64,000 nt of DNA from Pandoraea pneumonica (GTDB taxonomy: Bacteria > Pseudomonadota > Gammaproteobacteria > Burkholderiales > Burkholderiaceae), in assembly GCF_902459645.1 (NCBI RefSeq), contig NZ_CABPSK010000003.1, positions 372,001 through 436,000 on the forward strand, read 5' to 3'. The notes under the pieces were generated by a model. It had not been told where the DNA came from. It saw nothing but the letters and a program-made list of their open reading frames with translations, and did not search any database. Both the position numbers and the translations under genes were made by a program. Below are positions 25,694-33,800 of this stretch, piece by piece (positions within the stretch are counted from its first letter, which is position 1; every line of letters begins with the position of its first letter).

Positions 25694-26008
25694 ATGAAAC
25701 TTAGCGAATTGAAGGAATTTGACGCCGCAGAGGCGCTACAAGACGACGAGACGATCCGACATTACCTGTCGCTCGCGTTCGAAGGAGGCGACCCGCGAGA
25801 GATTCAGCGGGCGCTTGGCACGGTTGCCCGTGCGCGAGGAATGAGCGCACTTGCACGAGACTCCGGGATCGCTCGTGAAGCGCTTTATCGTGCGCTGTCA
25901 GACACGGGAAACCCCGAATTTGCGACCATCGTAAAGGTAGTAAGCGCCCTTGGCTTACACCTCACGCTGACCGCAAACACCGAGCCGACAGACACCGCGA
26001 CGGCGTGA
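25694..26008 (+). CDS. antitoxin with HTH (HigA-like, addiction-module antidote)
   Basis: A 104-aa protein. The C-terminal half is a helix-turn-helix of the 'putative addiction module antidote' family: GGDPREIQRALGTVARARGMSALARDSGIAREALYRALSDTGNPEFATIVKVVSALGLHL. The N-terminal segment (ELKEFDAAEALQDDETIRHYLS) is the likely toxin-binding arm. It neutralises the upstream RelE-type toxin and probably represses the pair through the palindrome at 25368. Confidence 0.88.
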   Translation: MKLSELKEFDAAEALQDDETIRHYLSLAFEGGDPREIQRALGTVARARGMSALARDSGIAREALYRALSDTGNPEFATIVKVVSALGLHLTLTANTEPTDTATA

Positions 26009-26073
26009 CCTTCTTTAGCACGCTACGCCGCCGCCCGGAACTAAACGCGAAGTGCGGCACACGTGCGCCAACT

Positions 26074-26868
26074 TTACCCGAAGAGCCCCGCTGGCTCCGC
26101 GTGCCGGTCCCAACTGTAGATAATCACTTCTCTCCGGTCGACGGGTTTGTCATTACCGCCGACCGTGTATTTGATATCGCACGTGTCAATCTCGAACCCC
26201 GCGAATACACGCCGAATATCCGGGTGATCATTTAGGCTCACAATCGCCTTCCCTTTGATCGTTCGAAGCAAGTCAGCCATGCGCTCGTACTCAGCAAACG
26301 GGAACGCCACGCCGTAACCCTCTGTCTGCCAGTAGGGCGGATCAAGATAGAAGAACGTCTGCTCGCGGTCATAGCGCTCGATGCATGCGTACCACTCCAT
26401 ATTCTCGATGTACGCACTAGACAGACGGAGATGAGCCGCCGACAAATTCTCCTCTAAGCGCAAAAGATTGAGTCCGGGCGGTGCTGTAGTAGCCGTACCG
26501 AAGCTCTGCCCTTCCACCTTCCCACCAAAGCAATTTTGCTGAAGGTAATAGAACCGCGCAGCACGTTGAATATCCGTCAGCACGCGCGGCGGCGTGTCTT
26601 GCAGCCACTTGAACACCTCCCTGCTCGATAACGCCCACTTGAACTGTCGCACGAACTCCTCGAGATGGTTCTGCACCACACGATATAGGTTTACCAATTC
26701 GCCATTAATGTCGTTAATCACCTCGACCGGTGCCGGGTTCCGCATGAAGTACAACGCTGCACCTCCAGCGAACACCTCGACATATGTCTTGTGTGCTGGA
26801 AAGCGGGGGATTAGATCGTCCGCAAGACGGCGCTTTCCGCCGATCCAAGGGATGATGGGTTTCGTCAT
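26074..26868 (-). CDS. DNA adenine N6-methyltransferase, D12 class (Dam-like)
   Basis: A 264-aa phage-type methyltransferase. S-adenosylmethionine motif: PWIGGKRRLADDLIPRFP and VEVFAGGAALYFMRNP; catalytic motif DPPYWQTEGYGVAF; further helper segments FYYLQQNCFGGKVEGQSFG. D12-class enzymes such as Dam and phage T4 Dam methylate the N6 of adenine at short sites (often GATC); the specificity here cannot be read. Placed next to the toxin/antitoxin pair with no restriction enzyme. In a phage it may protect DNA from host restriction or alter gene control. Confidence 0.9.
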   Translation of the reverse strand: MTKPIIPWIGGKRRLADDLIPRFPAHKTYVEVFAGGAALYFMRNPAPVEVINDINGELVNLYRVVQNHLEEFVRQFKWALSSREVFKWLQDTPPRVLTDIQRAARFYYLQQNCFGGKVEGQSFGTATTAPPGLNLLRLEENLSAAHLRLSSAYIENMEWYACIERYDREQTFFYLDPPYWQTEGYGVAFPFAEYERMADLLRTIKGKAIVSLNDHPDIRRVFAGFEIDTCDIKYTVGGNDKPVDRREVIIYSWDRHAEPAGLFG

Positions 26869-27043
26869 GAGTATGGGCCTTATGGTTTTGTTACAATTCG
26901 CCCCGCCTCCTAGGAAGGTAGCAGGGCCTTGGCTTGGCTCACTGGGTACTCAGTGTGTCAGGTGACTGTTCAGATGCTGCAACACCTGAGCGGTCGCCCT
27001 GTTTTTCGGATACGAGTCGTTTCTCTAAGCGGGGGGTGAACGA

Positions 27044-27757
27044 ATGTCACAAAGCCGAGCGCTAACGGCAATCAGCATCGTGGGAGCTGCTGTCACGGAT
27101 GCCCTGACAGCACAAAACAGTCTGGTTGCCACGTTGGGCGGCACTGGTATGGTTGTAGCTCTTACCGGTCTACTAGAGGCACGCGTAAAGAATGCGACGC
27201 AGATTATTGAAGAAGAGCTGCGCCGAGGCGACCGCAACCTCGACGTCTCGGATCTCGATGGCGTCGCGGCAATTGCATACAGGTACGCTCGGGCCGCGCA
27301 GGAGGGCGCAGCACGCAACAATTTGCGTCTGATGGCAAGAGTCCTCGCGGGCCAACAAGAACAAAAATCCATCTCAGCCGACGACTTCCTTTATTACGCA
27401 GATCTAATTTCTGGTCTCCGGAGAAACGAGATCATCTATCTCGGAAGCCTACTGCGCTATAACGTGCGGCTTGAAGCATTACAGCCCCAGAATTCCCAAG
27501 AGTTGCAGAAGCGTTACCTCGATATGCAACGCGAGCTACATGCGAGCGGCTTTTTGACTCACGAGCAAAGCACAGTCGCCACCAGCCTTCAGCGCACAGG
27601 CTTGATCCTCAGTTTCCAGACCGGCATGAACTTCACCGGATCCTTGGGAATTCACGTGGGGACGCGTCTGCTTGATGAATTCGAGCGATGGGCAAAACTG
27701 GAGGCATTGGTTCGTGAAGATGGGGCCACAGAACCGCCCCCTGACGTGAGCAATTAA
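27044..27757 (+). CDS. cargo protein of unknown function with an N-terminal hydrophobic segment
   Basis: A 237-aa protein. Residues 8-45 are hydrophobic and may cross the membrane (AISIVGAAVTDALTA...GGTGMVVALTGLL). The rest is helix-rich (TQIIEEELRRGDRNLDVSDLDGVAAIAYRYARAAQEGAARNNLRLMARVL). GGGGGG-rich ribosome-binding site a few bases ahead of the ATG. It is transcribed against the lysis operon and its stop overlaps the Rz1 gene end by four bases (27754-27757), a usual place for phage morons. No recognised domain; superinfection exclusion or abortive infection are guesses only. Confidence 0.65.
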   Translation: MSQSRALTAISIVGAAVTDALTAQNSLVATLGGTGMVVALTGLLEARVKNATQIIEEELRRGDRNLDVSDLDGVAAIAYRYARAAQEGAARNNLRLMARVLAGQQEQKSISADDFLYYADLISGLRRNEIIYLGSLLRYNVRLEALQPQNSQELQKRYLDMQRELHASGFLTHEQSTVATSLQRTGLILSFQTGMNFTGSLGIHVGTRLLDEFERWAKLEALVREDGATEPPPDVSN

Positions 27758-28005
27758 CGGCTCCACGCCGCTACCGTCTTGGCGTGGCGGCGAGCGCAAT
27801 CAACCAGTGCCCCAAGTAACTTTTCCTGCACCCACACTTGCCACACGTCGTAATCGGCAAGTGCGGGGGCGTCCGGCACCTCGCAGGCTGCGGCAAGTGC
27901 ACTATCGAGTTGCGGCTTGCTTGGCGGCGTCAATTGCGTCTGAGAGGCTGCGCAGCCGACCAGCATCAGGGCGGCAGTCAACAGGCAGAGGCTTTTCGTT
28001 CGCAT
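27754..28005 (-). CDS. Rz1-like outer-membrane spanin lipoprotein
   Basis: An 83-aa lipoprotein with lipobox LVGC (Cys18) and a proline-containing linker after it (TPPSKPQLDS). It overlaps the Rz-like gene by 104 bases in another frame, the standard Rz/Rz1 architecture. Together they link inner and outer membranes for the last step of lysis. Last gene of the leftward late operon, converging with the 27044 cargo gene. Confidence 0.8.
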   Translation of the reverse strand: MRTKSLCLLTAALMLVGCAASQTQLTPPSKPQLDSALAAACEVPDAPALADYDVWQVWVQEKLLGALVDCARRHAKTVAAWSR

Positions 28006-28303
28006 AGTTTTTCAAATCCTTCGATAGTTGGTCGAGCTTGCCGACAATCGCAGCACGCTCGTCGGTATACGACTTAGCCGCGTCCCTCACCAAGTCGGCC
28101 CCCTTCACAAAATCCGCCAGCGCGGCCTCTGCCGCTGACGCGCGATCCTCTGCTCTCGCATGACGTTCTTCAGCGATTGCCGCTGTCATGCGCCAACCGT
28201 TCACCACCCAGCCGCCGCCGAATCCAGCGAGCACGCCCAAAAGCAAGAGCGCGACGATGAGGCCGCCCTTGGATGTCCACGCTGTAACGTCAAGCACGCC
28301 CAC
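27902..28303 (-). CDS. Rz-like inner-membrane spanin
   Basis: A 133-aa protein with one N-terminal membrane helix (GLIVALLLLGVLAGFGGGWVVNGW) and a long helical periplasmic tail (ARAEDRASAAEAALADFVKGADLVRDAAKS). This topology and the nested lipoprotein gene identify the i-spanin. It follows the holin-like genes and ends within the Rz1-like gene. The start at 28303 overlaps the holin stop region by a few bases. Confidence 0.8.
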   Translation of the reverse strand: MGVLDVTAWTSKGGLIVALLLLGVLAGFGGGWVVNGWRMTAAIAEERHARAEDRASAAEAALADFVKGADLVRDAAKSYTDERAAIVGKLDQLSKDLKNYANEKPLPVDCRPDAGRLRSLSDAIDAAKQAATR

Positions 28304-28691
28304 GATCCACCTCCTGAAGTCCGCGATTCAGTACAGCGTCAAGGACGCGGGATCCGCCGTACCCGGCCAGCGTGATAGCCAGCGCTTCAAGCGCCCACTT
28401 CCACTCCATCCACTCGGCCACGAAGAACGCCGCGAGACCCGCTACAACGCCGACGACCAGATCCTTCGCAACTTCAAGCGGCACTGAGCGAACAGGCGGT
28501 GCGTCAACTCGCGCGAGCTTCTGCAACGTGTTCGCGACCCCACCGAGCAGCGAAAACACCAATGTCAGAACGATGGCGGCCGGTGCGATGTTCGCAAGAT
28601 CCTGATCGAACGTCACCGAGCTACCGGCGATGGCTGCCGTCGCCCAGCAAAGCAGCCAGATTGCCCACGTCAGCTTGATAATTTGTTGCAC
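28290..28691 (-). CDS. holin, LydA/superfamily III-like
   Basis: A 133-aa membrane protein with four hydrophobic stretches. The central LTLVFSLLGGVANTLQKLARVD, then LEVAKDLVVGVVAGLAAFFVAEWM and LAGYGGSRVLDAVLNRG at the end, resembles LydA-type holins (superfamily III), which open the inner membrane for the endolysin. The start is GTG 28691, nested in the end of the upstream gene in another frame; the longer frame upstream is basic and not membrane-like. It lies in the lysis module with endolysin and spanins. Confidence 0.75.
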   Translation of the reverse strand: MQQIIKLTWAIWLLCWATAAIAGSSVTFDQDLANIAPAAIVLTLVFSLLGGVANTLQKLARVDAPPVRSVPLEVAKDLVVGVVAGLAAFFVAEWMEWKWALEALAITLAGYGGSRVLDAVLNRGLQEVDRGRA

Positions 28692-29116
28692 ACCATCCCC
28701 CGTTGAGTGCGATGTTTTTGAAGGGCGTCGCGCAACGCGAGCACGACGCCAAAGCAAGCCATTCCGACGTGAAGTGCATACACCGCCCAATCTCCGAATC
28801 CGACGCTTGCAGCTCGAAGTACCTGCACAGCGACGAACGGCGGCACGAGATATCCGAACGCCACTCCCACATAAAACCAGTGACGTAGGTGCACTGCCCA
28901 AGGCAAAGCGAACCGTGTCGGCATCACGTCGTTTACAACCACGTCCGCCAGCAAGGCCACGGCCAACGCAGCAGTCCCACACGAAATCAGGCCGCCCGCC
29001 ACCCCACTGAAGTCGACCATAAAGGCCGCGAGTGAATCCGGTGCCCCGAACGCAGCGACCGCCATGTACAAAGCGAACAACGCGTACATGACGCGCGCAA
29101 CAATGTCTCTTTGCAT
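28670..29116 (-). CDS. phage membrane protein, second holin candidate
   Basis: A 148-aa protein with four predicted membrane segments (VMYALFALYMAVAAFGAP, GGLISCGTAALAVALLADVVV, HWFYVGVAFGYLVPPFVAVQVL, YALHVGMACFGVVLAL). It starts at ATG 29116, one base after the endolysin stop region, and overlaps the LydA-like gene. Location between endolysin and holin suggests a holin, antiholin or pinholin role, but the sequence does not settle it. Confidence 0.65.
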   Translation of the reverse strand: MQRDIVARVMYALFALYMAVAAFGAPDSLAAFMVDFSGVAGGLISCGTAALAVALLADVVVNDVMPTRFALPWAVHLRHWFYVGVAFGYLVPPFVAVQVLRAASVGFGDWAVYALHVGMACFGVVLALRDALQKHRTQRGMVCNKLSS

Positions 29117-29117
29117 C

Positions 29118-29651
29118 TCACACTCCCAAAGCAGCCTTGGCCTGCTTCCACCGTGATTGCCGATCCGCAAGGCCATTCGTGCCGCCGTTGATGACTCGCG
29201 TAAGCCCAACGAAATCGCCCCGATCCGCTAACGCGTTACAACCCGAGTTTTTCCAGTACCAGCCCGCCGAGCGAGCGGCATTGATCGGCTCTAGCAACAG
29301 CTCCGGGTGCTCCAGCAAGTCCAGCTCAAGCGCCATCCCGCACAGCACGTAGTTCCGGTGCCCCGTGATCTGGATTAGCCCTCGGCCCTTGTATCGCTGC
29401 CCGTCGCCGTCGGCTTCCGGCGTGTTGCCCAAAGCGATAGCTTTCGCGCCGGTGTCGTAAGCCGCTCCGCTCGCGTATTCCTGTGCCGTCGCGAAGCCAT
29501 CACTCTCGTGCCCGATCTGCGCGAGAAAGGCCGCTTGACGTTCAGGCGTCGATATCCCGAACTCGGACATAGCCAATGAAACCGGTGCGGCCCACCGGGC
29601 GGCAAGCTTCACGCTGGTTCCTGTAGCGCGTTGAAAGGTCTGCAACTCCAT
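29118..29651 (-). CDS. endolysin, glycoside hydrolase family 19 (chitinase-like)
   Basis: A 177-aa phage lysozyme of the GH19 type. Catalytic glutamates are likely Glu49 (GHESDGFATAQE) and Glu58; the sugar-binding signature is QRYKGRGLIQITGHRNY, and SAGWYWKNSGCNALADRGDF is typical of this group. It cleaves the glycan chains of peptidoglycan. No signal peptide, so it depends on a holin. The start overlaps the stop of a 26-codon gene (TAATG). Confidence 0.9.
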   Translation of the reverse strand: MELQTFQRATGTSVKLAARWAAPVSLAMSEFGISTPERQAAFLAQIGHESDGFATAQEYASGAAYDTGAKAIALGNTPEADGDGQRYKGRGLIQITGHRNYVLCGMALELDLLEHPELLLEPINAARSAGWYWKNSGCNALADRGDFVGLTRVINGGTNGLADRQSRWKQAKAALGV

Positions 29652-29731
29652 TAGCGCCCCACAAACCAGATCGTCAGAAGCGGCGACGCCACCACCGCGC
29701 CCACCGCCACAAACCCGAGCAACACATCCAT
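29651..29731 (-). CDS. 26-aa hydrophobic peptide gene
   Basis: MDVLLGFVAVGAVVASP, then LLTIWFVGR: one membrane helix. GGAGG lies seven bases ahead of the ATG, and the stop overlaps the endolysin start (TAATG), so both signals support translation. It sits just after a terminator, so it may be the first reading frame of a short lysis transcript. A role in lysis timing is conjecture. Confidence 0.55.
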   Translation of the reverse strand: MDVLLGFVAVGAVVASPLLTIWFVGR

Positions 29732-29749
29732 ATGCACCTCCAAATAAAA

Positions 29750-29770
29750 AAGGCCACCCGAAGGTGGCCT
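29750..29770 (-). terminator. terminator between tail and lysis genes
   Basis: AAGGCCACC/GGTGGCCTT stem with a UUCG-type loop, followed on the minus strand by TTTTTTATT. A strong intrinsic terminator that separates the tail-gene transcript from lysis genes, presumably bypassed by antitermination in the late phase. Confidence 0.85.
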
Positions 29771-29792
29771 TGCTGTTGAACTGCTCAAAGAT

Positions 29793-30545
29793 TTAGAGCG
29801 CCGATACGTCGAGCACCATCGCATTCCAGCGAAGTGCCGATCCAAAGTCGTAGTTATAGGCGGGAGGGTTCGGGGCTTTCGGACCAAAACGCCAGTGATA
29901 GAACGATTGATAAACGACACCCGAGCCGGTCGACCATCCGCCCATACCCAAGATGCCACTCCACGCGCCCTCGTCCTTGCGACCGCCCGAAAGCGTCGTG
30001 ATCGGCGTCAGAACAGCGCCCACGGCGAGCTTGCCGCGCCCCGGGTATGAGTACGGCTGCGTGAACGCGCCGGGGAACGCGTATTGCCCGTAACCGTCAC
30101 TGTCGCGGGCAATACGCCCCGAAAGCACGTCGGCGACACGCGCATATTTCGTGCGAGCGTCAAACACCGGCACCTGCGCCTCGTTGAAAATTCGCACGCC
30201 TGCCCCGGGACCACGATAGGCAGGTGTCGGATTGAACACATACCAATCGACGTCTTGCGGGGACAGCGAGTGCAATCGCACGGTCCACGTACCGTTGCCA
30301 TTGTTCACGCACGTGAGCTGCGCAACCGGATAAGGGCACGAGTACGCCACCATTGGCTGCGTACCGACAAATGTGATATCCGCGATGTACCCGGACGCAT
30401 AGACGTCGCCATTGCCACTCCCGCCGATCCAAATGCTGGCCCAAACAAGCGACACAGTTCCCTTATCCGACACGCCGTAGTTCGTGTACTCCCCGTCAAT
30501 CTGCAAGTTGAATTGGTTATCACGACAACGAAAACCACCCGGCAT
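29793..30545 (-). CDS. phage tail-tip/fibre-associated protein
   Basis: A 250-aa protein directly downstream of a shorter related gene. It starts MPGGFRCRDNQF, and residues near 120-145 (GVRIFNEAQVPVFDAR) repeat the pattern FRILDEQQRTVFDGSAR that opens the upstream protein, so the two look like one family. Rich in Gly, Tyr and Trp in the C-terminal half (SGILGMGGWSTGSGVVYQSFYHWRFGPKAP), as in fibre or base-plate proteins. Probably a virion tip part. It is the last gene before the terminator at 29750. Confidence 0.6.
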   Translation of the reverse strand: MPGGFRCRDNQFNLQIDGEYTNYGVSDKGTVSLVWASIWIGGSGNGDVYASGYIADITFVGTQPMVAYSCPYPVAQLTCVNNGNGTWTVRLHSLSPQDVDWYVFNPTPAYRGPGAGVRIFNEAQVPVFDARTKYARVADVLSGRIARDSDGYGQYAFPGAFTQPYSYPGRGKLAVGAVLTPITTLSGGRKDEGAWSGILGMGGWSTGSGVVYQSFYHWRFGPKAPNPPAYNYDFGSALRWNAMVLDVSAL

Positions 30546-30850
30546 CAGTAGACTCCATAAACGATGTAGACCGGCACCCCATACTGCGTGCCTTGCGGCG
30601 TGGGATACGTCCACGAAACCATGCGGTTCGCATCTGAAATCACGGGATGGCGCTTGTAAGCCCGCACATCCGAAAACAGGAGTGCGAGCTGGGGCGCGAA
30701 GTAGATATCGCCAGTTGCAAACGCTGGGTGCCAGACGCTTCCCGGATTGACACCATCCGCATAGGCGATGCCCAGCACGCGAGGCACACGTGCTGAGCCG
30801 TCGAAGACCGTTCGCTGCTGCTCATCGAGAATTCGAAATCCGCTAGGCAT
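30545..30850 (-). CDS. small tail-tip protein, paralogue of the downstream gene
   Basis: A 101-aa protein opening MPSGFRILDEQQRTVFDG and ending in a tyrosine-rich tail (TQYGVPVYIVYGVY). It overlaps the J stop by eight bases and touches the 30545 gene start, so the three are co-expressed. The shared MP-x-GFR start and the VFD core with the following protein point to duplication. Role in receptor binding is inferred only from place. Confidence 0.6.
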   Translation of the reverse strand: MPSGFRILDEQQRTVFDGSARVPRVLGIAYADGVNPGSVWHPAFATGDIYFAPQLALLFSDVRAYKRHPVISDANRMVSWTYPTPQGTQYGVPVYIVYGVY

Positions 30851-33800
30851 CCCACCACCCGAATTGAGCGTTAATGTTTCCGTTCGGGAAGAACAGCGTC
30901 ACACCGTTGCTATCGATCTTGAGCCGCCGCCCTTCCGCATTCATGGGGTTAAATTCCATCTGCCCCGTGCGGAAGTTGAGACGCAGCAACGGCTGCCCCA
31001 GCGCATTACGCGCGTCTGACTCCAGCCACTCGACAAAAACACCGCTACCCAAAGTGGCTTTGCCGATCAGCGCACTGTTAATCACCGTATCGCCGTTCTG
31101 GATCGCAAACGGAATTGATACCTTCCCGTTTACAACGTTAAGCACGAAAAACTGATCGGCCTGCACGCCAAACCGCGACGTGGGCTTACCGTTGCTGTTG
31201 TCGATACCGACGCTGAAACCTGCCGCGTACGGAATGCCGTCGGCCGTTACGTTGACCTGCACCACCCGAGACGCCGAGATCTTGCCGTCGAGCGAAACCT
31301 GCGCCTCAGACAGATCCTGAATTGCCGCACTGGTTTCGCCGAGCGATGCCTGCACGTTGTCGACACGACGAGCGACGGCCATGTTTTCCGCTGCCCACGC
31401 AGACTGCTGCGACCAGACACCCGCAAACACTTTTGTTGATCCGGCGTTGAACGACGTCGAGCCAGCCATCGGCGGATTCAGTGTTGCATACACCCCGTCA
31501 AGCTTCGTAGCCAGCGCATCGTTCTGCTGTGCGCGCGTCTGAGACTCTTCGATCAATCGAGCATCTACGTTCTCGAATGACGACTGCATCGCATCTACTT
31601 GCTTCGTGATCGCCTTGTCTCGCTCAAGACTTGCGCTCGCCTCACGAGTAACTAGCGCATTGGTGTCGCCGACGCTCGCCTTTACCAAATCGACCTGCGT
31701 GGAAATCACTCGGTCGCGCTCGACGCTGGCACTCGCCTCTCGATTCGCGAGCGCTGCGACGTCGCCGACGCTGGCCTGCACCGAGTCGATACGCTTTGCC
31801 GCCGCCATATCCTCGCTGGCCCATGCAGCTTGTTGGGACCACACACCTGCGAGCACAAGCGTTGAGCCAGCGTTGAACGTCGTCGAGCCAGCCATGGGCG
31901 GATTGAACTGCGCATACACGCCGTCAACCTTCTGCGCCATCGCATCCAACGCAGTAACGCGCTGCTCGTGCTCGTCTACGAGCGCTGACGACAGCCCCTC
32001 AACCTCGCTTTGTACGCCGCGTACCCGCGCATTGACGGATCCGGGCAATTCAGGCGGCCCGTCAATCAGGTCGATACGCTCAGCGAGCTTCTTTCCGATG
32101 ATCGACTCGTCAACTTCTCCTTTGATGTAATCGAGAATGTTGCCGGGATTGACGTCGGTCGAGCCAAGCACCCCGCCAACACTGGGATAAAAGTCGCCGA
32201 CGTTGCCGGATCGGTCGACCAGTCGCGCCCAGAAATAGAATTTCTGACCGTGAGCCAACCCCATGAGTGACGTTGAGTTGTGCGGATAGGCAAAATCGCC
32301 GAGCTTGATCGCTGCGCCCACGTTAGCCGTAAGCGAATACCAGATCTCCGTTCGCTCGATATCGAGCGGCCCGGGCGGGAAACCCCACGCAAGCGCGATG
32401 CCCATTACCAGCGGACTGGCGCTAAGTGCTGTGACCACTGGCGGCGGCGTCGTCTTACCTTCCAGTAACGTCGCCACCGAATAAGTCGCGGCAGACATCA
32501 CCCCCAGCGCGTTGATCGCACGAACCCGCATTACATACGTGCCCGCGTAGATCCCTTGCACTTCTGCGCTCGTGCTACCCGTTGTCGGCATCGACACCCA
32601 ATCGCCGTTGTCACGACGCCACGCCACGCTGTATTGCACGGCATTCTTGACTGACGGCCACTCGCCTACCATCGTCGTGATAGCGATGCCCTGATTAATC
32701 ACGTGATAGGCGGAAACCGTCACGCTATCGGGCGGGGGCTGCACGCTTGGAGGCACAACGACAGTCGGTCGCGGATCAATGCGCGTGCCGTGATCGACCG
32801 CCTCGAACTTACCCGGCTCGTACTGCACGGCCGTAACCTCGAACGTGAGCTTGTCGCCCGCGCGCTTTTCCTTGACCAATCGAACCCGGTAGAGCGGCGC
32901 CGTGAGATCCGAGGTCTCGATCACCCATGCCGCTTGCTTCGCAACTTCCTCGGGCCAGTCCTGCGTTACGGTCACAACCCGGTCACTGATAAGCTCGATG
33001 GTGCGCGTGGCGCTCTGACCGCTCGGCATGTTGATCGTGATCGTGTCGCCCGCAGACGCGTATGGCTCTCGATCCAACGTAACCGACCGCCCCGACGACT
33101 GACTCACGCGGCCGTCGTTCATCCGCCGCGCCCGCACCCGGTCATACACTCGCACCACTTCACCCGGGAGGCTGCGCAGCCCCTCCAATGCCACCTCAAA
33201 CGTAACGGTGCCCCGCTCAAGCCGCGACGAGAGCAATAGCCATTGCCCCAAGCGTTGCGCCTGCCCTTGCGAAGTGCACCCGAACGCAACGACCTCGGTG
33301 ATTTGGAGGCCGTAGCGCTGGATGCCGTCGGGGTCTTCGACGTATTCAACTTTCTGCCGCCCGAAGTCGGTTTGATCCGACCACGACACGAGCGCCGCAG
33401 TGAAGCGAGTCTTACGCGGCGTGCCTGCGTAGCGAAACTTGCCGTCGATGACGTTCGCCGCGTTGTAGACGTACCCGGGATCTTTGGGCATGTCCGCCGA
33501 CACGAACACGGTGCCTCCGGCCATGTACGCGATGCCTCGGAACAGCGAGGCAAGATCCTGAATTACCTTGCGCGCCTGCGCCCGCTTTTGCAGGTACACA
33601 TTGCACGTGAAGCGCGGCTCCATGCCGCCGCGACCGTCCGGCACCATCTCGTCGCAATAGCGGGCAATCGTGTACAGATCCCACTTATCGAGCTGGTCGG
33701 CCGAGATGTACCGCCCAAGCCCGTAACGGCGCGAGAGCACAAGATCCCGGAACACCCAAGCCGGATTGTTCGTCCACGCGAGCTTAAAGGCACCTCCCCA

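Noticed and set aside
26005-26235. 76-codon plus-strand frame after the antitoxin
   Set aside because: It overlaps the methylase gene end on the other strand and has no motif or ribosome-binding site.
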